A stretch of 64,000 bases of DNA from Enterobacter hormaechei ATCC 49162 (GTDB taxonomy: Bacteria; Pseudomonadota; Gammaproteobacteria; Enterobacterales; Enterobacteriaceae), in the NCBI RefSeq assembly GCF_001875655.1, contig NZ_MKEQ01000001.1, positions 1,612,001 through 1,676,000 of the forward strand, given 5' to 3'. Positions within the stretch are counted from its first letter, which is position 1. Each line of letters begins with the position of its first letter. Below the pieces are notes generated by a model. That model saw only the letters and a list, made by a program, of their open reading frames with translations. It was not told the origin of the DNA and ran no database searches. Made by a program: the position numbers and the translations under genes. Below, piece after piece: positions 51,757-62,164 of this stretch.

Positions 51757-52856
51757 TATGCTGTCTCCTTTTTGCCGTGCAGGCGGTCGAGGTATTTTTG
51801 GCGAGCAGCAGCAGAGCCTTTTGGTTCAGCGGAGTCATCGCGGGTTTGGGCTTTGTCCTGATTGACGATTTTGCGCTGCTGCTCCATAGGTGCTGACTCA
51901 ATCGCCATGTCGAAAGCGACATTGATGTAGGTGTCGTCTTTGCCGTCGAGCTTGATAGATGGCTTCAGCTTGGCTACAACCGCTTTCTTGACGGCAATAT
52001 CATCCAGGCCATCACACTTGATGCCGTGCTTCTCTGCTTTTGCTTCGAGTTCTGTGCGAGCTTTAATGGTTTTCTCTGCATCTTCGCGAGCGTGCTTCAG
52101 CTTGTTTTCAAACTCTGCTGCGTCAGCTTTCAGAGTGTCGCGCTCTGCTGTGATGGTGGAGATGGTTGTTTGCGCTTCGGACAGCTTGGCATTAGCGTCC
52201 TCTGCATCCTGTTTAAGGGCGTTGAACGCCACGACGACTTCAGGAGAAGCATCGTACTCAAGCCCGTTGTCGAGTCGCAATTTCTGCATTGTTTTACCTT
52301 TTGGTTGGTTGTCGTCATCGTCTAAGGTGATTTCTTCATCACCGTCGAGATTCAGTGTTGCTACATCACCGGCCCGGGCTTTAGATACGAGGGCGAGATG
52401 ATTGATGCGAATGTTTCGCTGGACTGCGTCATATGGCTGACCATTCCATTCGCCTGGAGTCTCATCGAGGTCGAGTCGGTAGCCGAGGGATAGTTGCTTT
52501 GTCCTGCCGCTGGTTGCTGAGTTAATGGCGTTCTCGTCATACACCATGATTGGTACTTTGACGTTTTCACCATCCTGCCTGCCTGGCTCAAGCATGGTTC
52601 CGACCATGTGCTTTTTAGCGTTGCGGGAATTAACCGCCCCCGGGTGACCGATAGTGATAGGCTTGCCTTTGAAGCTAGCCAGTGAGTCAGCGTTGAATAC
52701 TTCTTCAGGTGGGCGTAGCTCGCGACGCACTGAGCCATCTGGATTTCGGTATAACTGGATTCCAACGCGACCTACTACCGGAACGTCCTCCAGATAGCCA
52801 TCCTCGTTTACGGACGCACGAAGCTCTCCCACATCGAAGCGAGATACTGTTTTCAT
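51756..52856 (-). CDS. prohead protease-scaffold fusion (DUF2213-like)
   Basis: 366 residues. N-terminal half (FDVGELRASVNEDGYLEDVPVVGRVGIQLYRNPDG, KGKPITIGHPGAVN, RTKQLSLGYRLDLDETPGEWNGQPYDAVQRNIRINHLALVSKARAG) is the DUF2213 protease-like domain with conserved His and Ser. Residues about 210-275 form a long coiled coil (DAEDANAKLSEAQTTISTITAERDTLKADAAEFENKLKHAREDAEK) typical of scaffolds. So one gene likely supplies both functions in head assembly. Confidence 0.82.
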   Translation of the reverse strand: MKTVSRFDVGELRASVNEDGYLEDVPVVGRVGIQLYRNPDGSVRRELRPPEEVFNADSLASFKGKPITIGHPGAVNSRNAKKHMVGTMLEPGRQDGENVKVPIMVYDENAINSATSGRTKQLSLGYRLDLDETPGEWNGQPYDAVQRNIRINHLALVSKARAGDVATLNLDGDEEITLDDDDNQPKGKTMQKLRLDNGLEYDASPEVVVAFNALKQDAEDANAKLSEAQTTISTITAERDTLKADAAEFENKLKHAREDAEKTIKARTELEAKAEKHGIKCDGLDDIAVKKAVVAKLKPSIKLDGKDDTYINVAFDMAIESAPMEQQRKIVNQDKAQTRDDSAEPKGSAAARQKYLDRLHGKKETA

Positions 52857-52868
52857 GTTTTGCCTTAT

Positions 52869-53675
52869 TTATTCGCCGATATCGAAAACTGAACCAGACC
52901 AGTCGGGCTCTGCGTAACATCGACACCGAACAGGTTGCCCGGGATGTCCATCAGGCGGCGGCTTGCTCCACTTGTAGGAATTTCCCTCTCGCGCTCTGTG
53001 CTCTGGCCTCTCGCGTTCATCAAGTACGCCTCGCCATTTGTAGCCTGTTACCCCGGCATCGGCCTGACGCTGCTTTGTGAGCGCTGAATTAGCCTTGCCT
53101 ATCTGGTCAACTGCAATCAGCTTTGCGCGCCTCTCAGTGACGCCATAGCGCTCCTGAATCTGCTTCTTGATTGTGTCAGCGCTTGAGCCATTCATTACAC
53201 CGCGATGGATGATGCCTTCCATGTCCGCCAGTTCGTCAGCAGGTATGGACTTAATCAGCCTGATGTTCTCTGATACCCATAACTCCTGCATCTCTCTCAG
53301 CCATGGCTCTGCGCGATAAGCATCTACGCCAAGTACACCCGATGAGACGGGAACAGTTGTCTGTCCGGCAATAACAGCCTGCGATGGTGGGATGTCATAG
53401 CCGGTTCCGCCCTTCACAACCAGCCGCCATTGCTTGTCGTTAAACTGGCTCGTTAGCGCGAAGAATGTCGGGAGGCGTTCAATTACTGGCTGGAAGATGC
53501 GGTTGCCAGCGTTGCGGAGATAAGCCAGTACAGCCGACATATCGTCCTGCCAGCCATCGAACCGGATATCGCCATATGCTGAGTTTATTTCTCTGTTGAA
53601 CTGCCTGGTAGCCTTTACAAGCGCGTTGGTGTAGTCGCGTTCTATGCCGTAGGGATGAAGCCAGACTTTAGCCAT
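52869..53675 (-). CDS. phage minor head protein (SPP1 gp7 / MuF-like)
   Basis: 268 residues with the C-terminal MuF-type signature: RRAKLIAVDQIGKANSALTKQRQADAGVTGYKWRGVLDERERPEHRAREG followed by PGQPVRCRCYAEP. These proteins bind the portal inside the head and are ejected with DNA. The start overlaps the portal fragment by 8 bases. Confidence 0.87.
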   Translation of the reverse strand: MAKVWLHPYGIERDYTNALVKATRQFNREINSAYGDIRFDGWQDDMSAVLAYLRNAGNRIFQPVIERLPTFFALTSQFNDKQWRLVVKGGTGYDIPPSQAVIAGQTTVPVSSGVLGVDAYRAEPWLREMQELWVSENIRLIKSIPADELADMEGIIHRGVMNGSSADTIKKQIQERYGVTERRAKLIAVDQIGKANSALTKQRQADAGVTGYKWRGVLDERERPEHRAREGNSYKWSKPPPDGHPGQPVRCRCYAEPDWSGSVFDIGE

Positions 53676-54132
53676 TGCTCATCTCCGGATAGACGTAGCC
53701 TCCACGTTTTTTCAGTGTGGCGATACCTTCATCGTTGCTAACCCACCCAAGCTGCGAATAGCGTTCATCAGCCTGTGACCATTGGTTAGCCGTCTCTGCC
53801 TGCTCTTTCTCTGTTGGTACTGAGAGAGGATTGAACTTAATCGTCCAGGTTTTATCAGTGGTGAGGAAGTTGACTACCTTTTCAATTGCAGGTCTCGCCT
53901 CATCCTTTTGCTTGCGTCCAATCAGTTGCTTCCATGACTCAGGAACGGTGGTTTTATCCGCTCCCTGACCTGATGGCGTTTTGGTGAACAGGATTTGCTC
54001 ATCGATGCCGGTCAGCGCTGATATGCGTAACTGCTTCCGGTCCTGTACATCGACTACGCCCTCCAGAGAGCCGTTAAGCAGCTCGTACTTCTCCGTGTTC
54101 GCGTCCACGCCGATGGTATTGCCGTTGCTGCA
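53668..54132 (-). pseudogene. portal protein, C-terminal fragment
   Basis: About 150 residues in frame up to the IS left end: NGNTIGVDANTEKYELLNGSLEGVVDVQDRKQLRISALTGIDEQILFTKTPSGQG and, later, FNPLSVPTEKEQAETANQWSQADERY, which is the C-terminal part of DUF1073-type portal proteins. The N-terminal part is at 55382-55948, separated by an IS. Family members have about 430-460 residues; the two pieces sum to about 340, so a central piece of roughly 90 residues seems lost. Confidence 0.8.
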
Positions 54133-54140
54133 TGAAGTGG

Positions 54141-55309
<1,169 letters not shown>

Positions 55310-55381
55310 TATGACACCTGTGTTGTTCTGAGGTGAGCATATCACCTCTGTTCAGGTGGCCAAATTCAGTAAACCACTTCA

Positions 55382-55948
55382 CTCTCCGTCGAACACATGA
55401 CATCTGCTGGCGTGAACGTAGTAAGGCGTTCCTGAGATAGGGTTGATCTGGTACTGAGTTATCTCTCCGTACGTTGCGCTTTCAGGGTTAGTATCGCGCA
55501 GGAAAGGCTGCACCTGATATCGGTCATAAACACGGACAAACTCAAGTTCACCCTCGCCTATTGGTGACTGAAGGTCTTTGCCATCATTAACGCCGAATAG
55601 CATCAACGAGCCGCCATATAAGCGAGCCCATGCCACTGCGTCAGTAAACTGCTGAGTGAGGTTCAACTCGTCCCAGCGCGACTTAATCTCCGGCTCGTTG
55701 TTCGCGCCATCTACAGAGAAGCCGGCACGAAACATTTCATCTGCCACCACATCGATAATACGGCGACCCAGTCCGTCACCGAGATAGATGCTGTCGAGAG
55801 TTGCTTTGGTTAGCAGGTGAGCTGTACGGATGCGGCTGTAGGCTGACCTGTCACCGCCCGTTCCGATGTTCATGAACACGTTTTGATAACTGTCCATGTT
55901 CATCTTTTTGTCGATTTTCTTTTGCTGCCTGTTGTTGCGTTTAGCCAT
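55382..55948 (-). pseudogene. portal protein, N-terminal fragment
   Basis: 189 residues from ATG 55948 (Lys-rich start RNNRQQKKIDKKMNMDSYQNVFMNIGTGGDRSAYSRIRTAHL) with DSIYLGDGLGRRIIDVVADEMFRAGFSV and DAVAWARLYGGSLMLFGVNDG, typical of DUF1073 portal proteins. It stops at a TGA made by the IS end. The ring-forming central and C-terminal parts are separated or lost, so no functional portal is expected. Confidence 0.85.
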
Positions 55949-55957
55949 TGCCTCACC

Positions 55958-57298
55958 TTAACTGGCAAGGGCTTTGAGCCTCGCCAGAGCATTAGAAGTT
56001 GGCGCAAAGGCCATAATTAAAGAGTCGGCCATGTTTGGCGACGGGATGCCGCGTTTTTTCATGTCCTTTTTGCTCTCTACCTTTACCCTGCCGTTGTTGT
56101 CGTAATCGACGCGTGGGCGTGACAGTTCTGCCTTGAGGTATTCGAGATTTTTGATGTCAGATGAAAGGCTGATGAGTTGGTCGTCAGGGAACGTCTCGCC
56201 ATGCTCTATAGCTCGCCAGGTGTTATAGAAACGATTTCTCACTCCCCACCATGCCTGAGCCTTAAGGTTCGCGAACATGTCTTTGTTGGTCTTTCCTGGC
56301 TGGTATTCTCGGTCTGGCTCAAAAACTGCCGCCGCCGCATTGAATCCCTCTACCTGGCTTCTGGCGATGCGGTTTAATTGCGCCTTCACGCCAGCGCCAA
56401 CCCCTATCGAGTCGTAAATGACCTTGTCTGCGGCAATGGAGTCTGCGTACTGATTAACCCTGTTAGCAGACTCAATGACATCGCCTCGACTCCACTCCTG
56501 AACATCCTTAACTACTGAGCCATGAGCCATAGTGATCGCGTTGCTATCCTCGCCTTCATCGGCAACGTCAAAGCCGATTCTCTTAGCGCCAGATGCCTCA
56601 AAATTGAGCTTAATGTGTGCATCTACCGCTGCTGCTATCCAGGAAGGCTTAATAATGGCTAGGTCGCTATCTGCTACCGGCTGCCCTTCCCAGATATGCT
56701 GATATAGGTCGAAGTCCTTACGCTTGCACTCCTCCATTTCGAGGCGCAATACATCTGGGAAGTGAGGGTTATCGTTCCAGTTAACCGTCAGCAGGCAAAT
56801 ATCATCAGGAGGGTTGATGACGAATCTTTGGTGAGTATCGTCTAGAATGTTCTTTGGGTTGTAGCTTACCCATATTTCAGAGCCAGGCTTTCGAATCGTA
56901 GGAATGAGCACATCCCAGCTGGCCTTTGTTACTGCCTCAGCCTCTTCTACCCAGCATATGTCTATGCCTTCCAGGGATTTCACTTTCGTGATGTTGTTTT
57001 TAATCCCGTAAAACATGAAAAGGCTGTTCGTCGCCAGGTGGCGGATATAGACCTTCTGTATTTCGAACTCGTGGTTATATCCCTCACGCTCTATCGTGTC
57101 GGCGATAAGCTGAATAACGGAGTCAGCGATGCTTGCCTGAAATTCACGAGCACAAAGGAATCGGTACGTACCCCTGCGGGATATCTCAACGAGTAGCCGG
57201 GCGATAGACCATGACTTGCCGCTGCCTCGACCGCCCTTTGCCACCTTGTAGCGATGAGGTTTAATGAACGGCTTGAATACAGGGTTAAGTTTCGTCAT
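55958..57298 (-). CDS. terminase large subunit
   Basis: 446 residues from ATG 57298; the longer frame lies inside the small subunit gene and is not conserved. Walker A-like [18 protein letters not shown], Walker B region [23 protein letters not shown], and nuclease motifs [16 protein letters not shown] and [16 protein letters not shown]/Terminase_3 type, which cuts and pumps phage DNA into heads. Overlaps the small subunit by 14 bases. Confidence 0.93.
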   Translation of the reverse strand: MTKLNPVFKPFIKPHRYKVAKGGRGSGKSWSIARLLVEISRRGTYRFLCAREFQASIADSVIQLIADTIEREGYNHEFEIQKVYIRHLATNSLFMFYGIKNNITKVKSLEGIDICWVEEAEAVTKASWDVLIPTIRKPGSEIWVSYNPKNILDDTHQRFVINPPDDICLLTVNWNDNPHFPDVLRLEMEECKRKDFDLYQHIWEGQPVADSDLAIIKPSWIAAAVDAHIKLNFEASGAKRIGFDVADEGEDSNAITMAHGSVVKDVQEWSRGDVIESANRVNQYADSIAADKVIYDSIGVGAGVKAQLNRIARSQVEGFNAAAAVFEPDREYQPGKTNKDMFANLKAQAWWGVRNRFYNTWRAIEHGETFPDDQLISLSSDIKNLEYLKAELSRPRVDYDNNGRVKVESKKDMKKRGIPSPNMADSLIMAFAPTSNALARLKALAS

Positions 57299-57860
57299 CT
57301 TCAAAAAGTTCCGACAATGGCTTTGTGGCCGTAATCGTAAGCTTCGACTCTTTCGGAGGTTCCCATCCCTGCAACTCTGCAAGTTGCTTGATGGCAGCTT
57401 TCGGATCGTGAAGCTTGATTGATATTCCTCGCTTACCCGCCGTGAGCTCTGATATTGCTGATAACGATCCAGCGCTCTGCAATGCTGAATCTTTAAACTT
57501 CCAGCCAGCCTGAATGATTGGCTTGCCATTATCGTCTGTGCCGAGCTCTACCTCGCTAAATTCAACCATCTCATGCAAAGATGCCCTTCCCATCACTGAA
57601 AGCCGTTCTAGGGCTTCCTGTCGCGTCATAACCGCGTTTGTGATGGCTTCCTTGTTCATCTCGTCGATAAATGCCTTTACCTTAGGATTGGTTAGGATTT
57701 CACTCGCACACGCACTGGCGGTTTCATCTTTCTTGGCCTTACCACCGGCTTGTTTGTACGCATCAATTTGGCTAAGCCCCTTTACGATGCCTAACGCAAA
57801 CTTCTGCTGTAGTTTTGTCAGATCATCGAATAGGGCTTTCTGGTATTCAGTTAGCTCCAT
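57285..57860 (-). CDS. terminase small subunit
   Basis: 191 residues with the terminase_2-like N-terminus ([55 protein letters not shown]), a helix-turn-helix that recognises the packaging site. The C-terminal 40 residues are basic and acidic and may contact the large subunit. Confidence 0.9.
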   Translation of the reverse strand: MELTEYQKALFDDLTKLQQKFALGIVKGLSQIDAYKQAGGKAKKDETASACASEILTNPKVKAFIDEMNKEAITNAVMTRQEALERLSVMGRASLHEMVEFSEVELGTDDNGKPIIQAGWKFKDSALQSAGSLSAISELTAGKRGISIKLHDPKAAIKQLAELQGWEPPKESKLTITATKPLSELFEDDET

Positions 57861-57916
57861 GTCGATTCCTTGTGGTTGTCATCATCGAAGCCCCTAGGAA
57901 GGAGCTTCTGTAATGG

Positions 57917-58300
57917 CTACTTCACTGTTTCGATGGTCGATCCGTGAGAGTTCATCACGTAAACCTGGTCGCCCGGATAGATGAACTGGTAGCGGATGCC
58001 ATCAAATGCTTTCTGCTTTGCATGCTCAGGACTCTCAAAGTCTTCGATAAGAACAGCAATAGCCTGGTAATCTAGTACCCCCTCTCGCTCACTGACGATT
58101 AGCTCCTCTTCCTGCAATGCATTTTTGCACTCTGCATCTGCATAAACATCAGGTAGCCAAATAGCAAAGTCAGGGCTTGAGTGGTAATCAATCAACTTAA
58201 GAATATCTTCAAATCTTTCGGAGTCTGGTCGCGCTACCGTGAATGTCGGCAGCTCGCAGATATGGGTTACACCGTTGATGATGGTTTTCACTGTGAACAT
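57917..58300 (-). CDS. phage hypothetical protein
   Basis: 127 residues, acidic. MFTVKTIINGVTHICELPTFTVARPDSERFEDILKLIDYHSS and DQVYVMNSHGSTIETVK suggest an alpha/beta protein. Family not recognised. It lies between lysis and terminase genes, a common moron site, after a terminator hairpin, so it may have its own promoter. Confidence 0.6.
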   Translation of the reverse strand: MFTVKTIINGVTHICELPTFTVARPDSERFEDILKLIDYHSSPDFAIWLPDVYADAECKNALQEEELIVSEREGVLDYQAIAVLIEDFESPEHAKQKAFDGIRYQFIYPGDQVYVMNSHGSTIETVK

Positions 58301-58332
58301 GGTTACTTCCTTCTTCGTCTTCTGGTTACTAC

Positions 58333-58356
58333 AAAAAAGCCCCGCGGATGCGAGGC
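58333..58356 (-). terminator. terminator downstream of the lysis cassette
   Basis: Minus-strand stem GCCTCGC / GCGGGGC with ATCC loop and a TTTTTT tail, nearly the same hairpin as at 40973-40998. Confidence 0.7.
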
Positions 58357-58420
58357 TGTGAGAATTTGCTACGTTTAAAGTCCAGAGGAGAGACAGTGTC
58401 AGAACCTCAGGGATGAGGTT

Positions 58421-58492
58421 CTATTTCCCCTGGGTCTGCTTATCCCACTCCTCGCGGAACCTGGATGGGTTTTGACTTCCTTCTAATGACAT
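58421..58492 (-). CDS. candidate 23-residue peptide after Rz
   Basis: ATG 58492 has AGGTG just upstream and encodes MSLEGSQNPSRFREEW then DKQTQGK. The stop overlaps a perfect 9-bp hairpin AGAACCTCA / TGAGGTTCT (58401-58422). It lies 7 bases after the Rz stop. Similar very small genes occur here in lambdoid phages, but no function is known and it could be chance. Confidence 0.4.
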   Translation of the reverse strand: MSLEGSQNPSRFREEWDKQTQGK

Positions 58493-58499
58493 GATCACC

Positions 58500-58961
58500 T
58501 CACTTTAAGCACTGCTCTTTGATGTAGTCCTGCAAATAGCCGACCTGCTTTGTCACTGTGACGATTCGCTCTCTGAGGGTGAAATAATCCCGTTCAGCGG
58601 AGTCAGTAAGTCGGGGGCCGGAAGCATCGCCCAGGCCGCCGGAGCTGGTCGTTCCGTTCGCGGGACAGCTTGCGTTGAGCTGCAGCCGCTTACGGCCAGC
58701 AATGACATCGCTATGCAGACGCTCAATGGTTTCTTTCGCATCAGCCAGTTCTCCGGTGTATTTGGCATCCAGCGCAGCTGCATCGCGCTGGCGGGTCTGC
58801 ATGTCTTTGATGGTAGCGTTCGCCAGGCTGAGCTTCTCAGTGGCTTCATCGCGCTGGTCTTTGTAGGTGATGGCGTTGTCGCGGTAGTGGTTAATCGCCC
58901 AGGCCATGGAAACCAGCAGGCAGATAACGACAGCGCAGATGATTGCTGTTAATCGGCTCAT
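58500..58961 (-). CDS. Rz: Rz-like spanin, inner-membrane subunit
   Basis: 153 residues: one N-terminal membrane anchor ([21 protein letters not shown]), then a long helical periplasmic region ([52 protein letters not shown]) and a C-terminal [10 protein letters not shown]. With Rz1 it spans the periplasm and fuses the membranes in the last lysis step. Starts at the ATGA overlap with the lipoprotein gene. Confidence 0.88.
   Translation of the reverse strand: MSRLTAIICAVVICLLVSMAWAINHYRDNAITYKDQRDEATEKLSLANATIKDMQTRQRDAAALDAKYTGELADAKETIERLHSDVIAGRKRLQLNASCPANGTTSSGGLGDASGPRLTDSAERDYFTLRERIVTVTKQVGYLQDYIKEQCLK
58553..58741 (-). CDS. Rz1: Rz1-like outer-membrane spanin lipoprotein, nested in Rz
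   Basis: 62 residues in another frame wholly inside Rz. Start ATG 58741 gives [20 protein letters not shown] with a lipobox (LAVSGC, Cys20) and a Pro-rich mature part ([17 protein letters not shown]), the two marks of Rz1. The nested arrangement is classic for lambdoid phages. Confidence 0.82.
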   Translation of the reverse strand: MRKKPLSVCIAMSLLAVSGCSSTQAVPRTERPAPAAWAMLPAPDLLTPLNGIISPSESESSQ

Positions 58962-59260
58962 CGCTCATCCCTTACGGATTGCTGAACTTTGCCTACCAGT
59001 TGCGTATGCGAACCTACTTCAGAAATGCCGATACCGCTTATGCCGATGTATTCCTTCCCGGTTTGCTGATCCTGAATGAGGTATACGCCACGCCAGTTAT
59101 CGTAAGCCAGGGTATCCCTGAACTCTGACATTTTGGTCACCTTAATGCGGTCTGCGTCAGAGGACAGTTGAGAGGAAACAGCCATTGTTGATTTTGCTGG
59201 CTCAGGGCCACGATCACAGGCCGTAAGCATGAATAAAGCTACCAGTAATGCCACTCTCAT
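58958..59260 (-). CDS. phage lipoprotein
   Basis: 100 residues from ATG 59260 (GGAG 7 bases upstream); an ATG 18 bases earlier is less likely. Signal [13 protein letters not shown] gives lipidated Cys15. The mature domain ([40 protein letters not shown]) is small and mixed alpha/beta. It lies between endolysin and Rz. Function unknown; a role in lysis or superinfection exclusion is a guess. Confidence 0.7.
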   Translation of the reverse strand: MRVALLVALFMLTACDRGPEPAKSTMAVSSQLSSDADRIKVTKMSEFRDTLAYDNWRGVYLIQDQQTGKEYIGISGIGISEVGSHTQLVGKVQQSVRDER

Positions 59261-59751
59261 TTTTGGCTCCATTCGCATACTTCACGCTCAATCTCGCGTC
59301 TGGTAATAAGCCCCTTCCACTGCTTGCCACCGGCATACGTCCAGCGCTGCAGTTCTTTGCATGCACCTGGTACATCACCGGAGTTAAGCTTCTTCAGCAG
59401 CGTCGAGCTGGCAAAAGCACCAGAGCCAACGTTGTAGGTAAAGGAGTAAAGCGCTGCACGGGTAGGCTCAGGGATACGAACCTTGATCAGCGGGTCGATA
59501 GCATTTGCCACCTTTCGCAGATCGGCCTTCAGCAGGTTGTCGCACTCTTTGTCGGTGTAGCGGTGACCGCGGCGGATGTCCGCTCCGGTGTGCCCATCGC
59601 AAACAGTCCAGACGCCGACCACATCCTGATAGACGTAATAGCGCCGTCCTTCCAGCCCGTCGGCATTGCCCAGCATTACTGCAGCAATGGTGATTGCTCC
59701 GGATCCGCCAACAATGGCACCCACCAGTTTATTCCTGAGTGTCGGGTTCAT
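59257..59751 (-). CDS. phage lysozyme with signal-anchor-release N-terminus
   Basis: 164 residues, R21/RrrD type. The N-terminal weakly hydrophobic, Gly/Ala-rich segment [19 protein letters not shown] is a SAR domain. The catalytic Glu34-8-Asp43-5-Thr49 triad of T4-type lysozymes is present, with [14 protein letters not shown] endolysins are exported by Sec, held inactive in the membrane, and released when the pinholin depolarises it. Overlaps the holin gene by 23 bases. Confidence 0.92.
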   Translation of the reverse strand: MNPTLRNKLVGAIVGGSGAITIAAVMLGNADGLEGRRYYVYQDVVGVWTVCDGHTGADIRRGHRYTDKECDNLLKADLRKVANAIDPLIKVRIPEPTRAALYSFTYNVGSGAFASSTLLKKLNSGDVPGACKELQRWTYAGGKQWKGLITRREIEREVCEWSQK

Positions 59752-59953
59752 CTCGGCTCCTGCTGCGGCGGTTGTCTTCGCGGATCTTGAAATATAGATT
59801 CGTCAGATACGTCAGTACGGCAATGATGATACCCACCAGCACGCCGATAGCGTTCCACTGCTCGGGGCTGTAGGCATTAAGCATGCCGTTTAGGATGCTC
59901 CCGGCTGAAGCGCCATAGGCAGCACCAGTGGTTATTTTTTCCATGCGATACAT
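59729..59953 (-). CDS. S21-type pinholin with dual start
   Basis: 74 residues beginning [19 protein letters not shown] and containing [17 protein letters not shown], the S21 pattern. Two membrane helices. S21 of phage 21 makes an antiholin from the first ATG and the holin from an ATG three codons later (MKSM); here the pair is ATG 59953 and ATG 59944 (MYRM) with an extra Arg between, which would play the same role of delaying release of the first helix. Confidence 0.88.
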   Translation of the reverse strand: MYRMEKITTGAAYGASAGSILNGMLNAYSPEQWNAIGVLVGIIIAVLTYLTNLYFKIREDNRRSRSRDEPDTQE

Positions 59954-60135
59954 GCTCTCACCTCGCGTAGTTAGCGGGTGCTGTTCGTGTAGTGGGAAAG
60001 GCCGTCAGACACGATAGCTACGGGGCATCTGGAATTGATTGTCTGCGGCCTGAATAAAAAACCCGGCGACAAGCCAGGAAGATGAGGGTAAGGCAATGTC
60101 GGCTCTCTGGCCTAATGGTCCCAGGTAGTGGGTTC

Positions 60136-60210
60136 TGGTGCCGGGCAAAGGAATCGAACCTCTGACGCGCAGCTTACAAGGCTGCCGTTCTGCCACTGAA
60201 CTAGACCGGC
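60136..60210 (-). tRNA. tRNA-Thr(UGU)
   Basis: Full cloverleaf on the minus strand: 5' GCCGGTC, anticodon loop CTTGTAA (anticodon TGT), T-loop GTTCGATTCC, and encoded CCA at 60138-60136. One mismatch in the acceptor stem. Phage-borne tRNA upstream of the holin. Confidence 0.9.
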
Positions 60211-60215
60211 GAATT

Positions 60216-60290
60216 TGGCGGGACAGGAAGGATTCGAACCTTCGACCATTCGGTTAACAGCCGAACGCACAACCGCTGTGCTTCTGACCC
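60216..60290 (-). tRNA. tRNA-Asn(GUU)
   Basis: Cloverleaf on the minus strand: acceptor GGGTCAG / CTGTCCC with one mismatch, D stem GCAC/GTGC, anticodon stem TTCGG/CCGAA with loop CTGTTAA (anticodon GTT), T stem GAAGG/CCTTC, CCA encoded. Five bases upstream of tRNA-Thr, so co-transcribed. Confidence 0.88.
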
Positions 60291-60297
60291 TGAAACG

Positions 60298-60326
60298 AAA
60301 AAGCCCAAGGCGTTAACCTCGGGCTT
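60298..60326 (-). terminator. terminator between Q and the tRNA/lysis genes
   Basis: Stem AAGCCC..AGG / CCT..GGGCTT; on the minus strand it is followed by TTTCG. This is where a lambdoid late-promoter terminator (tR'-like), read through by Q, is expected. Confidence 0.65.
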
Positions 60327-60446
60327 GAATTTTTTTGCTTCGGAACGACTGAACGGATTCCCAGCGTTAGAGATGAATCTATCCAGTTTTTCCGCGAAAT
60401 GCAATACCTATTTCCTATATATTTTCAACATTAGGGAAAATTATTT

Positions 60447-61256
60447 TCATCTCGTTACTTTTGAGAGAATGGAATCAGCCATAGACTCCTGTTTATGGCA
60501 TTCGGCGACCAACTCCTCAAATAGCGGCTGAAGTTGCTCATATGCCGCCGTTTTCTTTATCTCCGCAACAGTATTAACGCCCTCAATTACCGTTGAGAAC
60601 TTAAGCCTGGCGTAACCTCTACCACCGCAGCGGTCGCAGGCTTTCATTACTGGAACGCCCTGGCGATCGCTTTCTGCCTTGTCCAGCACCTTACCTTTGC
60701 CATGGCAGCGACACGAATTGCTGATAACGCCTTTTCCGTTACACGGCTTGCATTTAACTCGCACCACCTCACGCGCCTGTGTCCAGCTCTCCCAGTCGCT
60801 TGGGCGAACGGCACGCGACATTTTCGACCAGTAAGGCGGTTTCCCCCATGGGTATGAGACCTTGTTGGTAAACACTTGCGCCTCTGTAAATCCGCCACCA
60901 TCACAGCAATCACATTTTCGAGTGCTGGCAGCACTTCTTGAATAATCCTGGTATGCAAAAGCGCAGAGAACCTTAAGCACGCCTGACCGAGCTGATTCAT
61001 CGAGTTCAGACAGTGCTCTGAATTTACCTGATAACTTACGTGCCTGCTCATAGAGTCTCTCCAGTGCTATATCTGGGCTGCTAATGCCGATTTTCGAGAG
61101 GTAAAGATCGAAACCAAACCCGCACTTGTGGCCAGCAAGGCCAAGCGCCGCCATAACGTCAGTGCCGGTGAGACTGTCTGATGAGGTTGCGCGAGGAGAG
61201 TCACTGAACATCGGTGATTTAGGCGCAAAGTATTTAGCGATTGATTCGAGGTTCAT
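60447..61256 (-). CDS. Q: late antitermination protein Q-like, with DnaJ-type zinc fingers
   Basis: 269 residues. It carries CxxCxG repeats (KCDCCDGGGF, VKCKPCNGKGVISNSCRCHGKGKV, KACDRCGGRGYARL), the cysteine-rich metal domain of the large lambdoid Q-type antitermination proteins. These bind RNA polymerase at the late promoter so that it ignores terminators in the lysis and morphogenesis operon. Position between nin genes and the tRNA/holin segment is exact. The 60300-60446 stretch after it should contain the late promoter. Confidence 0.85.
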   Translation of the reverse strand: MNLESIAKYFAPKSPMFSDSPRATSSDSLTGTDVMAALGLAGHKCGFGFDLYLSKIGISSPDIALERLYEQARKLSGKFRALSELDESARSGVLKVLCAFAYQDYSRSAASTRKCDCCDGGGFTEAQVFTNKVSYPWGKPPYWSKMSRAVRPSDWESWTQAREVVRVKCKPCNGKGVISNSCRCHGKGKVLDKAESDRQGVPVMKACDRCGGRGYARLKFSTVIEGVNTVAEIKKTAAYEQLQPLFEELVAECHKQESMADSILSKVTR

Positions 61257-61372
61257 TATGCGGCTTCCTTATGTGGCTGATTGGTTTTGTTCTGGCTGTG
61301 CTTTGCTACTGGTGGCATGCTGGCGCGCTTAACGCTTTCTGCCTGGTACCGGAGGAAGTCGGTGTGGTTCAT
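61256..61372 (-). CDS. 38-residue phage protein between ninG and Q
   Basis: ATG 61372 overlaps the ninG stop (ATGA) and its TAA overlaps the Q start (TAATG), so it is translationally coupled on both sides. The peptide is MNHTDFLRYQAESVKRAS then MPPVAKHSQNKTNQPHKEAA, hydrophilic and basic. I know no function; the coupling is strong evidence that it is real. Confidence 0.65.
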   Translation of the reverse strand: MNHTDFLRYQAESVKRASMPPVAKHSQNKTNQPHKEAA

Positions 61373-62001
61373 GCGGCCTCCTGTCGGCGGGCCCGGCGTT
61401 TTTCCAGCGCGCGGGCCTTACGGGTGAAGATGGATTTGATGCGTTGCAGGTATTGGATGTCGAACCGGCGGACGGAGTTATCGTTGTTTATCGCCTCAAC
61501 TTTTTCGGCGCCGATGCGCTCAATTAGACCCTGCTCGAAAGCCTTTTGCGCACCGTCCCGATCCCGGTTGCAATAGACACACTGGGCAGCGGTATTGTGA
61601 AGGTTGAAAGCCAGGTGCGCCGCTGCGCCGCGGGTGCGGTAGTGGCCGCAGTCCATGGTTCCGCCAAACTTCTGCTCCGGCATCCTGCCGCAGCTGATGC
61701 ATGGCTTACCGGCATCCCTCAGACGGACGTACCGGTTGAAAGCTGTCTGCGCTTCAGATCTCCACTGCGGTTTCGTTTTTAGCGCCACCTTTCTCGCTTT
61801 CAGATCCCGGCGTTCCGCGCGCTCTTTCTCTTTGCGCTCCTTGATGCGCTTAGCCGCGGATTTCACCTTCTCCTTCTCGCGTTCTTCCATTGCGAGGATT
61901 GCGCCGTGCTCCGGGCTGCACCAGCGGATCCGAATGTCGTGAAATTTCGGCACGAAGTATTCGCCGCATACTTTGCACTTACGGCGGGATGGTTTACGCA
62001 T
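61369..62001 (-). CDS. ninG: NinG (Rap) recombination protein
   Basis: 210 residues: N-terminal zinc motif KCKVCGEYFVP...WCSPEHG, a charged helix (EEREKEKVKSAAKRIKERKEKERAERRDLKARKVALKTK), and a C-terminal HNH-like part CISCGRMPEQKFGGTMDCGHYRTRGAAAHLAFNLHNTAAQCVYCNRDRDG. Lambda Rap is a Holliday-junction endonuclease of this family. Confidence 0.92.
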   Translation of the reverse strand: MRKPSRRKCKVCGEYFVPKFHDIRIRWCSPEHGAILAMEEREKEKVKSAAKRIKERKEKERAERRDLKARKVALKTKPQWRSEAQTAFNRYVRLRDAGKPCISCGRMPEQKFGGTMDCGHYRTRGAAAHLAFNLHNTAAQCVYCNRDRDGAQKAFEQGLIERIGAEKVEAINNDNSVRRFDIQYLQRIKSIFTRKARALEKRRARRQEAA

Positions 62002-62164
62002 GGTTCCTCCGAGCCGCGAGACGCAGCCATTTCTGATCCACCAGACGGGCGGTGTAGTCCTTGAAAGTCGGGATTTCGGACGGCTTAACCGCGGCCTTAC
62101 GCTTGCGGCGCGCCGGAACGCGGAAGATTTCGTTCGTGATGACGCGGGAAAGTGGAGTAGACAT
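61994..62164 (-). CDS. NinE-like protein
   Basis: 56 residues from ATG 62164, which overlaps the ninB stop by one base; the end overlaps ninG by 8 bases. PSEIPTFKDYTARLVDQKWLRLAARR resembles the end of NinE proteins. N-terminus is basic (RVPARRKRK). Function unknown. Confidence 0.72.
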   Translation of the reverse strand: MSTPLSRVITNEIFRVPARRKRKAAVKPSEIPTFKDYTARLVDQKWLRLAARRNHA

